Shown here piece after piece: positions 8,205 to 16,873 of a stretch of DNA of 64,000 nucleotides. Below the pieces are notes generated by a model. That model searched no databases. It saw nothing but the letters and a program-made list of their open reading frames with translations, and was not told where the DNA came from. Origin of the DNA: Pseudomonadota bacterium (GTDB taxonomy: Bacteria; Pseudomonadota; Alphaproteobacteria; Rhizobiales; Xanthobacteraceae). The stretch is taken from positions 1-64,000 of the forward strand of contig JAEWFG010000397.1 in NCBI GenBank assembly GCA_023388935.1, written 5' to 3'. How positions within the stretch are numbered: position 1 is the first letter of the stretch; each line of letters begins with the position of its first letter. A program made the position numbers and the translations under genes.

Positions 8205-9614
8205 TCAGGCGGCCGCCGTCGGAACCAGCGCCTCGACGGTCAGGCCACCGTCGCTGGAGATGACGTTGAGCGTGCCGCCTAGCGCCAGAATGCGCTCGCG
8301 CATACCGACGAGGCCGAAGCCGAGCTTCTGGCCCGGCGCCATGCCGCGGCCATTGTCGCTGACCCGCACGCGGGCACAGCCGCGGCCGTCGTGGCCCTGC
8401 TGATCGACCGGTTCGATGACGACATTGATAGAGGTCGCGCCGGCGTGGCGGAAGGCATTGGTGAGGGCTTCCTGCACGACGCGATAGATCGTGAGGTCGG
8501 CGGTCTCCCCCGTCGGCCCGAGCACCGGCGAGATCACCGTGTCGATCGCGACGTCGGGATGCGACTCCCGCCACAGCCGCGACAGCGATTCCAGCGCCTG
8601 GCGCAGGCCGAGCTCGACAAGGCCGACGGGGCGGAGCCGCTCCAGCACCCGGCGATTGAACTGCTGGAGCGCGTTGATCTGCTCCATCATGGCACTGCCA
8701 TGCTTGCGCACGGCCTCCACACTGGGCGCGCGCCCGTCCGCCTGCTTCGCCAGCGCACTCGCATGCGCGCGCAGGGAGAACAGGTAGGGTCCGAACTCGT
8801 CGTGCAGCTCGCGCGCGATCTCCTTGCGCTCGACGTCCTGGAGCGACACCGCGCGCTCCGCAAGGCGCCGCTTGGCCTCAACCGCCTCGCCGAGCGTTGC
8901 CGCGAGATGATTGAGCTTGGTACAGATCGCGGCGAGCTCGGGCGCACCGCCTGGAATGACGCGGGCATCGTAACGCCCGCCCTCGATCTCGGCCATGGCC
9001 TGCGCCAATGACTGGAGCGGCGCGAGCGCCCGCCCAACCACCGTCATCATCACCAGAAACAGCGCGAGGGCGATCACCGAGCCAACCTCGAGCTGAGTCA
9101 CGATGCCGTGCCAGATCTCGGCGATTTCGTCATTTGGATGCGAGGTAATCAGGAGCGAGCCGGGCTTGCCGTGTATCGAAACAGGCACGCTCACCGCGGT
9201 CTGCTCGGGATGAACCAGGTTGACGAACCAGGCCGGCGGCCCCGGCGTATCGTCATCGGCCTCAGGTCGGGGTGGCGTTAGCGGGTTCCCGCCGGCATCC
9301 CTGAGCGCGATACTGACATGGCGAAGGCGGCTGAGATCACGCGCGATCTGGTTCAGCCTCGCGTCCGGATCGGGCGCTTCGTTCAGATCGGCCACGATCA
9401 TTTCGATGAATTCGCGCGCGAGGCGGATCACGCTCTGGTCCTCGGCCTGCACGCGCGGTCCCGCATCCGCGACCTGGCGGCCGATATTAACCGCGAGCCC
9501 GAGCGCCAATAGCAGCGCCAGCAACAGGTTGATGCGCGCGCGCAAGGATAGATTTTGCCACATTGATGCCGCCCGTGCCCCGCGAGGGTTTTGCTGCGCC
9601 TGGTCCGATGACAT
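8205..9614 (-). CDS. sensor histidine kinase (HisKA_3 / NarX-type)
   Basis: Membrane sensor of 469 residues. Helix 1 lies near 27-46, a periplasmic domain runs about 50-175, helix 2 lies about 176-195, a HAMP linker follows, then the HisKA_3 dimerisation helix with the phosphoaccepting His271 in ELHDEFGPYLF, and a C-terminal HATPase domain (VSDNGRGMAPGQ, GLVGMRERI). It is divergent from the response regulator at 9763, so the two form a pair. The arrangement recalls the MxaY/MoxY-MoxX pairs that control methanol dehydrogenase genes. A second possible start, MWQNLSLRAR, lies 17 codons inside. The receptor gene follows on the same strand, 163 bases away. Confidence 0.9.
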   Translation of the reverse strand: MSSDQAQQNPRGARAASMWQNLSLRARINLLLALLLALGLAVNIGRQVADAGPRVQAEDQSVIRLAREFIEMIVADLNEAPDPDARLNQIARDLSRLRHVSIALRDAGGNPLTPPRPEADDDTPGPPAWFVNLVHPEQTAVSVPVSIHGKPGSLLITSHPNDEIAEIWHGIVTQLEVGSVIALALFLVMMTVVGRALAPLQSLAQAMAEIEGGRYDARVIPGGAPELAAICTKLNHLAATLGEAVEAKRRLAERAVSLQDVERKEIARELHDEFGPYLFSLRAHASALAKQADGRAPSVEAVRKHGSAMMEQINALQQFNRRVLERLRPVGLVELGLRQALESLSRLWRESHPDVAIDTVISPVLGPTGETADLTIYRVVQEALTNAFRHAGATSINVVIEPVDQQGHDGRGCARVRVSDNGRGMAPGQKLGFGLVGMRERILALGGTLNVISSDGGLTVEALVPTAAA

Positions 9615-9762
9615 TGACAGACCCGAAGCGCTCGATATCTAATCGAAAGCGTACAGCAATCCCGGCCGGGTTGCATGACTCGACATGGGACACGCACGCG
9701 CCTTTCCTTTGTCCGGCACCATGCCGGCGCAAAACGGGCCGGCGCTGTCACGGGGAACGCCC

Positions 9763-10383
9763 ATGCGCATTCTGATCGTCGACGATCATCCCATTGTCGC
9801 CTCCGGCTGCCGCGCTGTGCTCGCCGACGAGGGCGATGTCGAGATCCTCGAGGCCGCCGACGCCGAAGACGGCGAATGCGTCTTCATCGTCGAGCGCCCC
9901 GACCTCTGCATCATCGACATCAACCTGCCGACCGTCTCCGGCTTCGAGCTCGCACGCCGCATCCTCGAGCGCGCGCCCGAGGCCCGCATCATCATGTTCA
10001 GCATGAACGACGACCCCGCCTTTGCCGCGCGCGCGATCGAGTGCGGGGCCAAGGGCTATGTGTCCAAGACCGGCGATCCCGACGATCTCGTCGAGGCGAT
10101 CCGCACCGTCGGAGGCGGCAAAACCTATCTGCCGAGCGCGATCGCGCGCAGTATCGCCTTCGCGGGGCCGACCTTGGCGCAAAGCCCGCTGTCGAAGCTG
10201 AACGCGCGCGAGATGGAGATCCTGCGGCTGCTGAGCGCCGGAAAGAGCCTGTCCGAGATCGCCTGGCTGGTGCAATCGTCCTACAAGACGGTCGCCAACA
10301 CCTCGTCCATCATGCGCCAGAAGCTCGGCGTGAAGACCTCGGTCGAGCTGGTGCGGCTGGCGATCGACAGCGGTGTCGCCTGA
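9763..10383 (+). CDS. LuxR/NarL-type response regulator, partner of the 8205-9614 kinase
   Basis: A 206-residue two-domain regulator. The receiver domain begins MRILIVDDHPIVASG, with the phosphoacceptor Asp52 in CIIDINLP. The C-terminal LuxR-type helix-turn-helix runs about 145-200 (LNAREMEILRLLSAGKSLSEIAW). A reading frame extends 26 codons upstream, but the ATG at 9763 starts the receiver domain exactly and has GGGGA before it. It would control transcription of quinoprotein or methanol-oxidation genes by analogy with MxaB/MoxX; the actual targets cannot be read here. fghA follows 79 bases downstream. Confidence 0.9.
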   Translation: MRILIVDDHPIVASGCRAVLADEGDVEILEAADAEDGECVFIVERPDLCIIDINLPTVSGFELARRILERAPEARIIMFSMNDDPAFAARAIECGAKGYVSKTGDPDDLVEAIRTVGGGKTYLPSAIARSIAFAGPTLAQSPLSKLNAREMEILRLLSAGKSLSEIAWLVQSSYKTVANTSSIMRQKLGVKTSVELVRLAIDSGVA

Positions 10384-10462
10384 GGGGCTCGCGCGCCGCC
10401 ACAAATTCGATCACACGACCGCTGCAATCTTGATGTGGTGAGATGCCACGGAGCATTAGGGT

Positions 10463-11308
10463 ATGACGATCCAGACTGTCTCGACCAACAAATCCTATGG
10501 TGGCGTGCAGGGCGTGTATCGCCATGCGAGCCAGTCAACCGGCACCGACATGGTGTTTTCGGCCTACGTTCCGCCGCACCCGGATGGCGCCAAGCTACCG
10601 GTGGTCTGGTATCTCTCCGGCCTCACCTGCACGCATGCCAATGTCACCGAGAAAGGTGAATTCCGCCGCATCTGCGCCGAGCTCGGCCTGATCTTCGTCG
10701 CGCCAGACACCAGCCCGCGCGGGCCCGACGTGCCGGGCGACGCCAACAACGCCTATGATTTCGGCCTGGGAGCCGGCTTCTATGTCGATGCGACGCAAGA
10801 GCCGTTCGCACGCAACTATCGCATGTGGAGCTACGTCACCGACGAGCTGCCCAAACTGATGGCGGAGAATTTTCCGGTCGATGCCAGGCGGCAATCGGTT
10901 ATGGGCCATTCGATGGGCGGCCATGGTGCGCTGACGGTGGCGCTGCGCAATCCGCACCGCTATCGCGCGGCAAGCGCGTTTGCTCCGATCGTGGCGCCGT
11001 CGCAGGTGCCCTGGGGCATCAAGGCCCTGACCGGTTATCTCGGGCCGGACAAGGATTCCTGGCGCAACCACGACACGGTGGCGCTGATCGAGGACGGCGC
11101 AAAGTTTTCCGGCTTCCTCGTCGACTACGGCGATGCCGACAATTTCCTGAAGGAGCAGCTCAAGCCGGAGCTGCTGCAGGCCGCCTGCGACAAGGCCAAC
11201 ATTCCGCTGACGCTGCGACGGCAGGCGGGCTACGACCACAGCTATTATTTCATCTCGACGTTCATGGGCGACCATTTGCACTGGCACGCGGCGAGATTGG
11301 CAGCGTGA
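10463..11308 (+). CDS. fghA: S-formylglutathione hydrolase
   Basis: Esterase-D family enzyme, 281 residues, that hydrolyses S-formylglutathione to formate and glutathione, the last step of glutathione-linked formaldehyde oxidation. The oxyanion-hole region reads WYLSGLTCTHAN (49-60) and the nucleophile elbow GHSMGGHGA places Ser150. Length and sequence match the family throughout. The ribosome-binding site is weak. The other two pathway genes, frmA and gfa, lie 27 kb downstream beside xoxF, so the pathway is split across the island. Formaldehyde from the quinoproteins is the likely source. Confidence 0.95.
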   Translation: MTIQTVSTNKSYGGVQGVYRHASQSTGTDMVFSAYVPPHPDGAKLPVVWYLSGLTCTHANVTEKGEFRRICAELGLIFVAPDTSPRGPDVPGDANNAYDFGLGAGFYVDATQEPFARNYRMWSYVTDELPKLMAENFPVDARRQSVMGHSMGGHGALTVALRNPHRYRAASAFAPIVAPSQVPWGIKALTGYLGPDKDSWRNHDTVALIEDGAKFSGFLVDYGDADNFLKEQLKPELLQAACDKANIPLTLRRQAGYDHSYYFISTFMGDHLHWHAARLAA

Positions 11309-11314
11309 TTTCTT

Positions 11315-11331
11315 ACCCTCCCCTGGAGGGT
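11315..11331. terminator. hairpin between convergent genes
   Basis: A 7-bp stem (ACCCTCC / GGAGGGT) with a 3-base loop lies directly after the fghA stop and before the end of the convergent exported-protein gene, so it could terminate in both directions. It resembles the short palindromic elements scattered between Bradyrhizobium genes. Confidence 0.45.
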
Positions 11332-11340
11332 GAAAGACCC

Positions 11341-11844
11341 CTACTCCGGCTTCCCGTAATTCGGCGCCAGCAGCCGGTTGCGGATCAGATAGCTCATCGT
11401 GCGCGACCAGGATTCATCGGTGTTGCCGCGCATGTCGGCGCTGGCGGCCGTGACCATGTTGCCGGTCTTCACGTCGCGCAGATAGATGTTGAGATTGATG
11501 ATCAGGTTCGAAACCTTCTGCACAGTGCCGGTGATCTCGAGGTCGGCGCCCAACTCTCCGGCAAGTTTGAGGTCGCAGCCACCGCAGGCCTGCAAATTGC
11601 TGTGATGGGCGGCATCCCGGACCGGCGCGATGTCAAGCAGCTGGAACCTGCCTGAATTGGCCAGTTCCTTGCGCAACTGCTCGCTGATGTGCTCCAGCCG
11701 CGCCTCTTCTGGCTTGGAGCCATAGAACTCGCCAGGCAGGCTGGTGTCGATCAGTTCGAAATCAAACACCGCGAGTTTCGGAGGGTCGGCGAACGCGGCC
11801 GAACCCGTCAACAGCAAAACGATAATCGATAGCAATGCTCGCAT
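11341..11844 (-). CDS. exported DUF3280/DUF2380-like protein
   Basis: A 167-residue protein with a signal peptide (MRALLSIIVLLLTGSAAFA). Mature-region features are KLAVFDFELIDTS, RLEHISEQLRKELANSGRF, two closely placed cysteines (CGGCDLKLAGELGADLEITG) and a beta-rich end. DUF3280 proteins often accompany PQQ alcohol-dehydrogenase ABC systems; their activity is unknown to me. The ATG at 11844 is preferred over an earlier start because it begins the signal peptide. It is divergent from the binding-protein gene at 11973 with 128 bases between, so a shared regulatory region is likely. Confidence 0.72.
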   Translation of the reverse strand: MRALLSIIVLLLTGSAAFADPPKLAVFDFELIDTSLPGEFYGSKPEEARLEHISEQLRKELANSGRFQLLDIAPVRDAAHHSNLQACGGCDLKLAGELGADLEITGTVQKVSNLIINLNIYLRDVKTGNMVTAASADMRGNTDESWSRTMSYLIRNRLLAPNYGKPE

Positions 11845-11972
11845 GATCGTGATTCCGGCTCGTCGCGTTGCGACGACCAAATGCGGGGTTGCAAGCCCGG
11901 CCAAATCGGTCATGCTTTAGCAGAGACAATTCTCCACCGGCGGTCAAGCCGGGGGGATCGTCAGGAGGAAAC

Positions 11973-13154
11973 ATGATCCGGTGGTTGGCCGGCCTGATCG
12001 GCTTGTGTCTGGTTGCGACGCAGACCTGCGCGGCCGACCCAGTCACGATCGGCGTCGGCTATCTCGGCGTCGCCGGCACCAGATCGACGCTGTCGCTGGT
12101 CGAGCAGCCCGCGCAGAATGACGGCGTTGCCGGCGCAAAGCTTGCGATCGAGGATAACAACACCACGGGCAAATTCCTCAACCAGCGCTTCACGCTGGAA
12201 GACCACCGCATCAAGGAGGGTGAAGATCCGGTCCAGGCTGCGACTGCGCTCGCAGAGCACAACAGCTTCATCATCACCGACCTGCCGGCCGATGCGCTGC
12301 TGAAGGTCGCCGATGCCCTGCGCGACCGCGGCACGCTGCTGTTCAACGCCGGTGCGATCGACGAGCGGCTGCGCGAAGCCGATTGCCGCGCCAACGTCAT
12401 CCACACCGCCCCAACGCGATCGATGCTGGCGGATGCGCTCGGGCAGTATCTGGTGTGGAAGCAGTGGAAGCGCTGGCTGCTCGTGGTCGGCTCGCATGAC
12501 GAGGACAAGCTGTTTGCCGATGCGCTCCGGCGCACCGCCACGCGGTTCGGCGCCAAGATCGTGCAGGAGCGCACCTTCGAGGACAAGGGCGGCGCGCGCC
12601 GCACCGATAGCGGCGTCACGCTGATCCAGCGCCAGATGCCGGTGTTTACGCAAGCCGCCCCGGCCTATGACGTGCTCGTTGCCGCCGACGAGAGCGAGGT
12701 GTTCGGCGCCTACCTGCCCTACCGCACCTGGGATCCGCGCCCCGTCGCTGGCTCGGCTGGCCTCGTGCCGCGAAGCTGGGATGCGGCGCAGGACCAGTGG
12801 GGCGCGATCCAGATGCAGAACCGCTTCATCAAGCTGAACTCGCGGCGGATGACCGCGCTCGACATGCAGGCCTGGACGGCGGTGCGCATGATCGGCGAAG
12901 CCACCTCGCGCACCAATTCCGGCGACGTCAAGAAAGTGACCGACTTCATCAAGGGTCCGGATTTCTCGGTCGCCGCCTTCAAGGGCACGCCGCTGACCGT
13001 GCGCGACTGGAACCTGCAGCTGCGCCAGCCGATCCTGCTGGTCGACGGCCGCATGGTGGTGTCGGTGTCGCCGCAGGAAGGATTCTTGCACCAGGTCTCG
13101 GAACTCGACACGCTCGGCTATGACCGCCCGGAGAGCAAATGCAAGCTGAAGTGA
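11973..13154 (+). CDS. ABC substrate-binding protein, PQQ-alcohol-dehydrogenase system (LutA-like)
   Basis: A 393-residue exported binding protein (signal MIRWLAGLIGLCLVATQTCA) of the branched-chain-amino-acid-type fold, matching the family described as the substrate-binding component of PQQ-dependent alcohol dehydrogenase ABC systems. The start at 11973 follows a strong AGGAGG. It begins a tight run with the beta-propeller protein, ATPase, permease and exported protein at 13160-16402, most of which overlap by four bases. In Methylobacterium extorquens the corresponding LutA, LutE and LutF take up lanthanides, so a rare-earth or chelate ligand is plausible. The binding site cannot be read from sequence alone. 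Confidence 0.82.
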   Translation: MIRWLAGLIGLCLVATQTCAADPVTIGVGYLGVAGTRSTLSLVEQPAQNDGVAGAKLAIEDNNTTGKFLNQRFTLEDHRIKEGEDPVQAATALAEHNSFIITDLPADALLKVADALRDRGTLLFNAGAIDERLREADCRANVIHTAPTRSMLADALGQYLVWKQWKRWLLVVGSHDEDKLFADALRRTATRFGAKIVQERTFEDKGGARRTDSGVTLIQRQMPVFTQAAPAYDVLVAADESEVFGAYLPYRTWDPRPVAGSAGLVPRSWDAAQDQWGAIQMQNRFIKLNSRRMTALDMQAWTAVRMIGEATSRTNSGDVKKVTDFIKGPDFSVAAFKGTPLTVRDWNLQLRQPILLVDGRMVVSVSPQEGFLHQVSELDTLGYDRPESKCKLK

Positions 13155-13159
13155 GGACG

Positions 13160-14131
13160 ATGATGTCACGCATGTGGCGTGTTGGGTTACTGTCCGGACT
13201 GGCGCTGGCGGCGGCGCCCGCGCATGCGTTCATCGCCTATGTCTCGAACGAGAAGGGTAACACGGTCTCGGTGATCGACACTGAGAGCTGGACCGTGACC
13301 AAGACCATCAAGGTCGGCCAGCGGCCGCGCGGCATCGAGTTCACGCGCGATGGCAAGTTCGTGATGGTCGCGGTCGGCGACGATGACACGATCCAGATGA
13401 TCGACGCCAGGACGCAAGCCGTGGTGGACAGCCTGCCCTCCGGCCCGGACCCCGAATTGTTCACCCAGGATGCCGCCGGCAAGGTGCTCTATGTCGCCAA
13501 CGAGAACGACAACACGGTGACCGTGATCGACCTGGAGAAGCGCACGCGGCTCGGCGATATCCAGGTCGGCGTCGAGCCCGAGGGCATGACCATCAGCCCC
13601 GACGGCAAGACGCTGATCAATACGTCTGAGACGACCAACATGGCGCATTTCATCGACACCGGTTCGCGCCAGATCGTCGCCAACGTGCTAGTCGATGCGC
13701 GGCCGCGCTTTGCCGAGTTCAAGCACGACGCTTCCGAATTGTGGGTGTCCTCGGAGATCGGCGGCACGGTCTCGATCATCGACCCCAAAAAGCACGAGGT
13801 GATCGGCAAGGTCACGTTCGAGATTCCGGGCCTTCGGCGCGAGGCGATCCAGCCGGTCGGCATCGGCATGACCAAGGACGACAAGACCGCCTTCGTCGCG
13901 CTCGGCCCCGCCAATCGCGTTGCCGTGGTCGATACCGCAACACGCAAGGTGACGAAATATCTGCTGGTCGGACAGCGCGTCTGGCACATGGCGTTCACGC
14001 CGGACGAGAAATACCTGCTCACGACCAATGGTGTGTCGAACGACGTTTCCGTCATCGACGTCGCCGCGCAAAAAGTGATCAAGACCATTCAGGTGGGCGA
14101 ACTGCCCTGGGGCATCACGATCGCACCATGA
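13160..14131 (+). CDS. exported YVTN beta-propeller protein of the PQQ-dependent system
   Basis: A 323-residue periplasmic protein with a signal peptide (residues 1-24, ending AAAPAHA) followed by about seven repeats of roughly 42 residues, each with a YVxNExxNTVSVIDxxxxxV pattern, typical of YVTN seven-bladed propellers. It fits the family called PQQ-dependent catabolism-associated beta-propeller protein. The role is unproven; ligand or protein scaffolding in the periplasm is likely. The ATG at 13160 follows GAGG and lies just after the stop of the binding-protein gene. The end overlaps the ATPase start by four bases. Confidence 0.85.
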   Translation: MMSRMWRVGLLSGLALAAAPAHAFIAYVSNEKGNTVSVIDTESWTVTKTIKVGQRPRGIEFTRDGKFVMVAVGDDDTIQMIDARTQAVVDSLPSGPDPELFTQDAAGKVLYVANENDNTVTVIDLEKRTRLGDIQVGVEPEGMTISPDGKTLINTSETTNMAHFIDTGSRQIVANVLVDARPRFAEFKHDASELWVSSEIGGTVSIIDPKKHEVIGKVTFEIPGLRREAIQPVGIGMTKDDKTAFVALGPANRVAVVDTATRKVTKYLLVGQRVWHMAFTPDEKYLLTTNGVSNDVSVIDVAAQKVIKTIQVGELPWGITIAP

Positions 14132-14934
14132 CCAGCCCTTCCCAAATCGCCGAACAACGCGAGACGCCGAGGCCGGATCCGGCGGGGGCGCCGGCGCTGT
14201 CGATCGACGGCGTCAGCCATTCTTACGGCTCACGGCGGGCGCTGATCGACGTCTCCTTCAACGTGCAGCCTGCGAGCTTCACCGCGTTGCTCGGCCTCAA
14301 CGGTGCCGGCAAGAGCACGCTGTTCTCGCTCGTCACGCGCCTGTTCGGCATCCAGTCGGGCCGCGTCGGCATTTTCGGACACGACATCAGCAAGAGCCCC
14401 GGCGAGGCGCTACGGCTGCTCGGCGTCGTATTCCAGCCGCGCACGCTCGATCTTGATCTGTCGCTGACGCAGAATTTGCTCTATCACGCCGCGCTCCACG
14501 GCATCAGCCGGCGCGAGGCGGCTGCGCGCAGCGCCGAGCTGCTCGGCCGCATCGGGCTTACTGAGCGCGCCGGCAGCAAGGTGCGCGATCTCTCCGGCGG
14601 GCAGATGCGACGGCTGGAGATCGCGCGCGCGCTGCTGCACCGGCCGCGCCTGTTGCTACTGGACGAGCCGACTGTCGGCCTCGACGTCAAGGCGCGCGCC
14701 GACATCATCAGCCATGTCCGCCAGCTCGTGACCGAACAAGGCATCGGCGTGCTCTGGGCCACGCATTTGTTCGACGAGATCATGGCCGGGGACAACCTCG
14801 TGGTCCTGCACCAGGGCAAGGTTCTGGCGCAGGGGCCGATGAGCCGCGTCATCACCGAAGCCGGCGCGCAGGACGTCAACACCGCCTTCATGCGCCTGAC
14901 CGGCGCGCAGACCATGCCGGGAGGCGCCGCATGA
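14128..14934 (+). CDS. ABC transporter ATPase, PQQ-alcohol-dehydrogenase system (LutE-like)
   Basis: A 268-residue cytoplasmic ABC ATPase. Walker A is GLNGAGKST, the signature loop is LSGGQMRR, and Walker B is LLLLDEPTVGLD. Its ATG overlaps the beta-propeller stop (ATGA), and its own stop overlaps the permease ATG, so the three are translationally coupled. The domain is of the DrrA/Nod type that pairs with ABC-2 permeases rather than the usual uptake type, which is a recognised oddity of this system: the binding protein suggests import while the membrane part looks like an exporter. Confidence 0.92.
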   Translation: MTSPSQIAEQRETPRPDPAGAPALSIDGVSHSYGSRRALIDVSFNVQPASFTALLGLNGAGKSTLFSLVTRLFGIQSGRVGIFGHDISKSPGEALRLLGVVFQPRTLDLDLSLTQNLLYHAALHGISRREAAARSAELLGRIGLTERAGSKVRDLSGGQMRRLEIARALLHRPRLLLLDEPTVGLDVKARADIISHVRQLVTEQGIGVLWATHLFDEIMAGDNLVVLHQGKVLAQGPMSRVITEAGAQDVNTAFMRLTGAQTMPGGAA

Positions 14935-15779
14935 GCAGCATCACCACGCGTGACGCGCCGCGCGGCTTCTCGTTACGGGAGTACATGACGTGCCTCACCG
15001 GCATCGTCTGGCGCGAGGGCTTGCGCTTCCTGCATCAGCGCGAACGTTTCGTCTCGGCGCTGGTGCGACCGCTGGTGTGGCTGTTCATTTTCGCCGCCGG
15101 CTTCCGCCAGGTGCTCGGCATCTCGATCATCCCGCCCTACGAGACCTACATCCTCTACGAGGTCTACATCGCGCCGGGGCTGATGGCGATGATCCAGCTC
15201 TTCAACGGCATGCAATCCTCGCTTTCGATGGTCTATGACCGCGAGATGGGCAATATGCGCACGCTGCTGGTGAGCCCGCTGCCACGCGGATTCCTGCTGT
15301 TCTGCAAGCTGCTCGCGGGCACCTCGGTATCGCTGCTCCAGGTCTACGCGTTCCTGCTGATAGCCTGGTTCTGGGACATCACCCCGCCGCCGTCAGGCTA
15401 TCTCACCGTGCTGCCGGCGCTGATCCTGTCCGGGTTGATGCTGGGCTCGCTCGGCATGTTGATCTCCTCCGGCATCAAGCAGCTCGAAAACTTCGCCGGC
15501 GTGATGAACTTCGTGATCTTCCCGATGTTCTTTGCGTCATCGGCGCTCTATCCGCTCTGGCGAGTGCAGGAGGGCAGCCCCTATCTCTACTATGTCTGCC
15601 AAGCCAATCCGTTCACCCACGCGGTCGAGCTGATCCGCTTCGCGCTGTACGGACAGATAAACTGGATTTCGCTGGCGGTGGTGGCTGGCTGCACAATCGT
15701 CTTCATGATCGGCGCGATCTATGCCTATGATCCCTCGCGCGGGCTGGCGCGACGCGGGCCTGCAGGAGGCGAAGGATGA
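14931..15779 (+). CDS. ABC-2 type permease, PQQ-alcohol-dehydrogenase system (LutF-like)
   Basis: A 282-residue inner-membrane protein with an ABC-2 permease layout: six hydrophobic segments, an early PLVWLFIFAAGFRQVL helix, the MVYDREMGNMRTLLVSPLPR coupling region and the late PFTHAVELIRFALYG motif. It partners the ATPase encoded just before it. The overlap with both neighbours is four bases on each side. Related proteins are named alcohol ABC transporter permease (PedC type) in pseudomonads. Confidence 0.9.
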   Translation: MSSITTRDAPRGFSLREYMTCLTGIVWREGLRFLHQRERFVSALVRPLVWLFIFAAGFRQVLGISIIPPYETYILYEVYIAPGLMAMIQLFNGMQSSLSMVYDREMGNMRTLLVSPLPRGFLLFCKLLAGTSVSLLQVYAFLLIAWFWDITPPPSGYLTVLPALILSGLMLGSLGMLISSGIKQLENFAGVMNFVIFPMFFASSALYPLWRVQEGSPYLYYVCQANPFTHAVELIRFALYGQINWISLAVVAGCTIVFMIGAIYAYDPSRGLARRGPAGGEG

Positions 15780-16402
15780 GATCAGCGATCGTGACCATGG
15801 CCGCTCTCTTATCGACCTTTGTGCTCGCGCTGTCGGGCACGGCCGTGCGCGCCGCCGATCCACGCTATCCCGACTGGCCCTGCACGCAGGCCAAGGTGCC
15901 GGACATCTCGCTCGCCGCCGTCTGGGCCGGTCCCGCGCTCGACGACGCAGAGACCAAGTGGAAGGACGATGCGAAAATCAGCGCGCTGGTCTCAAAACTG
16001 GCGGCGCGCAAGACGCCGCTGGACGAGGCCGAGAAGTCGGCGAAGGAATTTCTGGCCGGCTCCGCGGCCGACAAGACCGCGAACGCCAAACTCCTGTTCG
16101 CGGGCCTGTTCGACACGCTCAATGCCCAGCGCTCTCAGGTCATGAACGGGCTCGAACGTGTCAGCCGCAAGCAGCGCGACGCCGCCGACAGGATCCGCGA
16201 GGAGACCATTCAGCTCCAGGCCCTCCAGGACTCGACCCCGCGTGACGACACCAAGGTCGAGGCGATGAGCAACCAGTTGATCTGGGAGACCCGCATTTTC
16301 GAGGACCGCCGCAAGGTTGTGCGCTTCGTCTGTGAGGTTCCGACCACGATCGACCAGCGCCTGTTCGCGCTCGGACGCGTGATCCAGCAGGAAATGGAAT
16401 AG
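15776..16402 (+). CDS. exported helical protein of the Lut-like operon (unknown function)
   Basis: A 208-residue protein with a signal peptide (ending TAVRAAD). The mature part starts YPDWPCTQAKVPDISLAAVW and is then largely helical and charged (NGLERVSRKQRDAADRIREE). Two cysteines, in PDWPCTQ and RFVCEVP, could form a disulfide. It is the last gene of the four-base-overlap run and so is coexpressed with the transporter. Methylobacterium lut clusters also carry exported proteins of unknown role at this place. I cannot assign an activity. Confidence 0.75.
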   Translation: MRSAIVTMAALLSTFVLALSGTAVRAADPRYPDWPCTQAKVPDISLAAVWAGPALDDAETKWKDDAKISALVSKLAARKTPLDEAEKSAKEFLAGSAADKTANAKLLFAGLFDTLNAQRSQVMNGLERVSRKQRDAADRIREETIQLQALQDSTPRDDTKVEAMSNQLIWETRIFEDRRKVVRFVCEVPTTIDQRLFALGRVIQQEME

Positions 16403-16539
16403 CGTCAGCCTCACTGACGGCTCACGAAAAGTTCCCGGATTGACCCCGGGATCGTTAACCTTTTGCCGTGCTGTCTGCCGGAACCAAATCCATCCAGGAT
16501 GGCTTGTGGAAGTGAATTCCAAGACGTCGGGAGGCCTCG

Positions 16540-16839
16540 ATGGGAACAGCAAAATTCATCTTCGCGGGCGCGGTGGCCCTCAACATGCTCGCATCCAGCG
16601 CCCTTGCCGACGACATGACCGGAATGGTCACACGGATCAATCGGCTCAACAACACGATCTCGATTCAGGAGATGCAGAAGGGGACGGTCGGCGGCAGCGC
16701 AGGCGGCGCCGGCGCTCTCCAGGAGTACAAAGCCAAGGACGCCGCAATGCTCGACGCCGTCCATGCCGGCGACAAGGTGAGCTATTCTGCGACGGACAAC
16801 AACGGCACGGGCACGCTGACCAAGCTGGAGAAGCAGTAG
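16540..16839 (+). CDS. small exported CusF/DUF1344-like protein
   Basis: A 99-residue protein with a signal peptide (MGTAKFIFAGAVALNMLASSALA) and a short beta-barrel-like mature part (DDMTGMVTRINRLNNTISI, then VHAGDKVSYSATDNN). That pattern resembles the small OB-like periplasmic proteins of the DUF1344 or CusF group. CusF binds copper through Met and His residues; here mature-region Met residues occur at four places but no His-Met pair is clear, so metal binding is only a possibility. GGGAGG lies before the start. Confidence 0.6.
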   Translation: MGTAKFIFAGAVALNMLASSALADDMTGMVTRINRLNNTISIQEMQKGTVGGSAGGAGALQEYKAKDAAMLDAVHAGDKVSYSATDNNGTGTLTKLEKQ

Positions 16840-16873
16840 CTCCCCACGAGGAGGAGAGTTGCGGGCTCCATCA

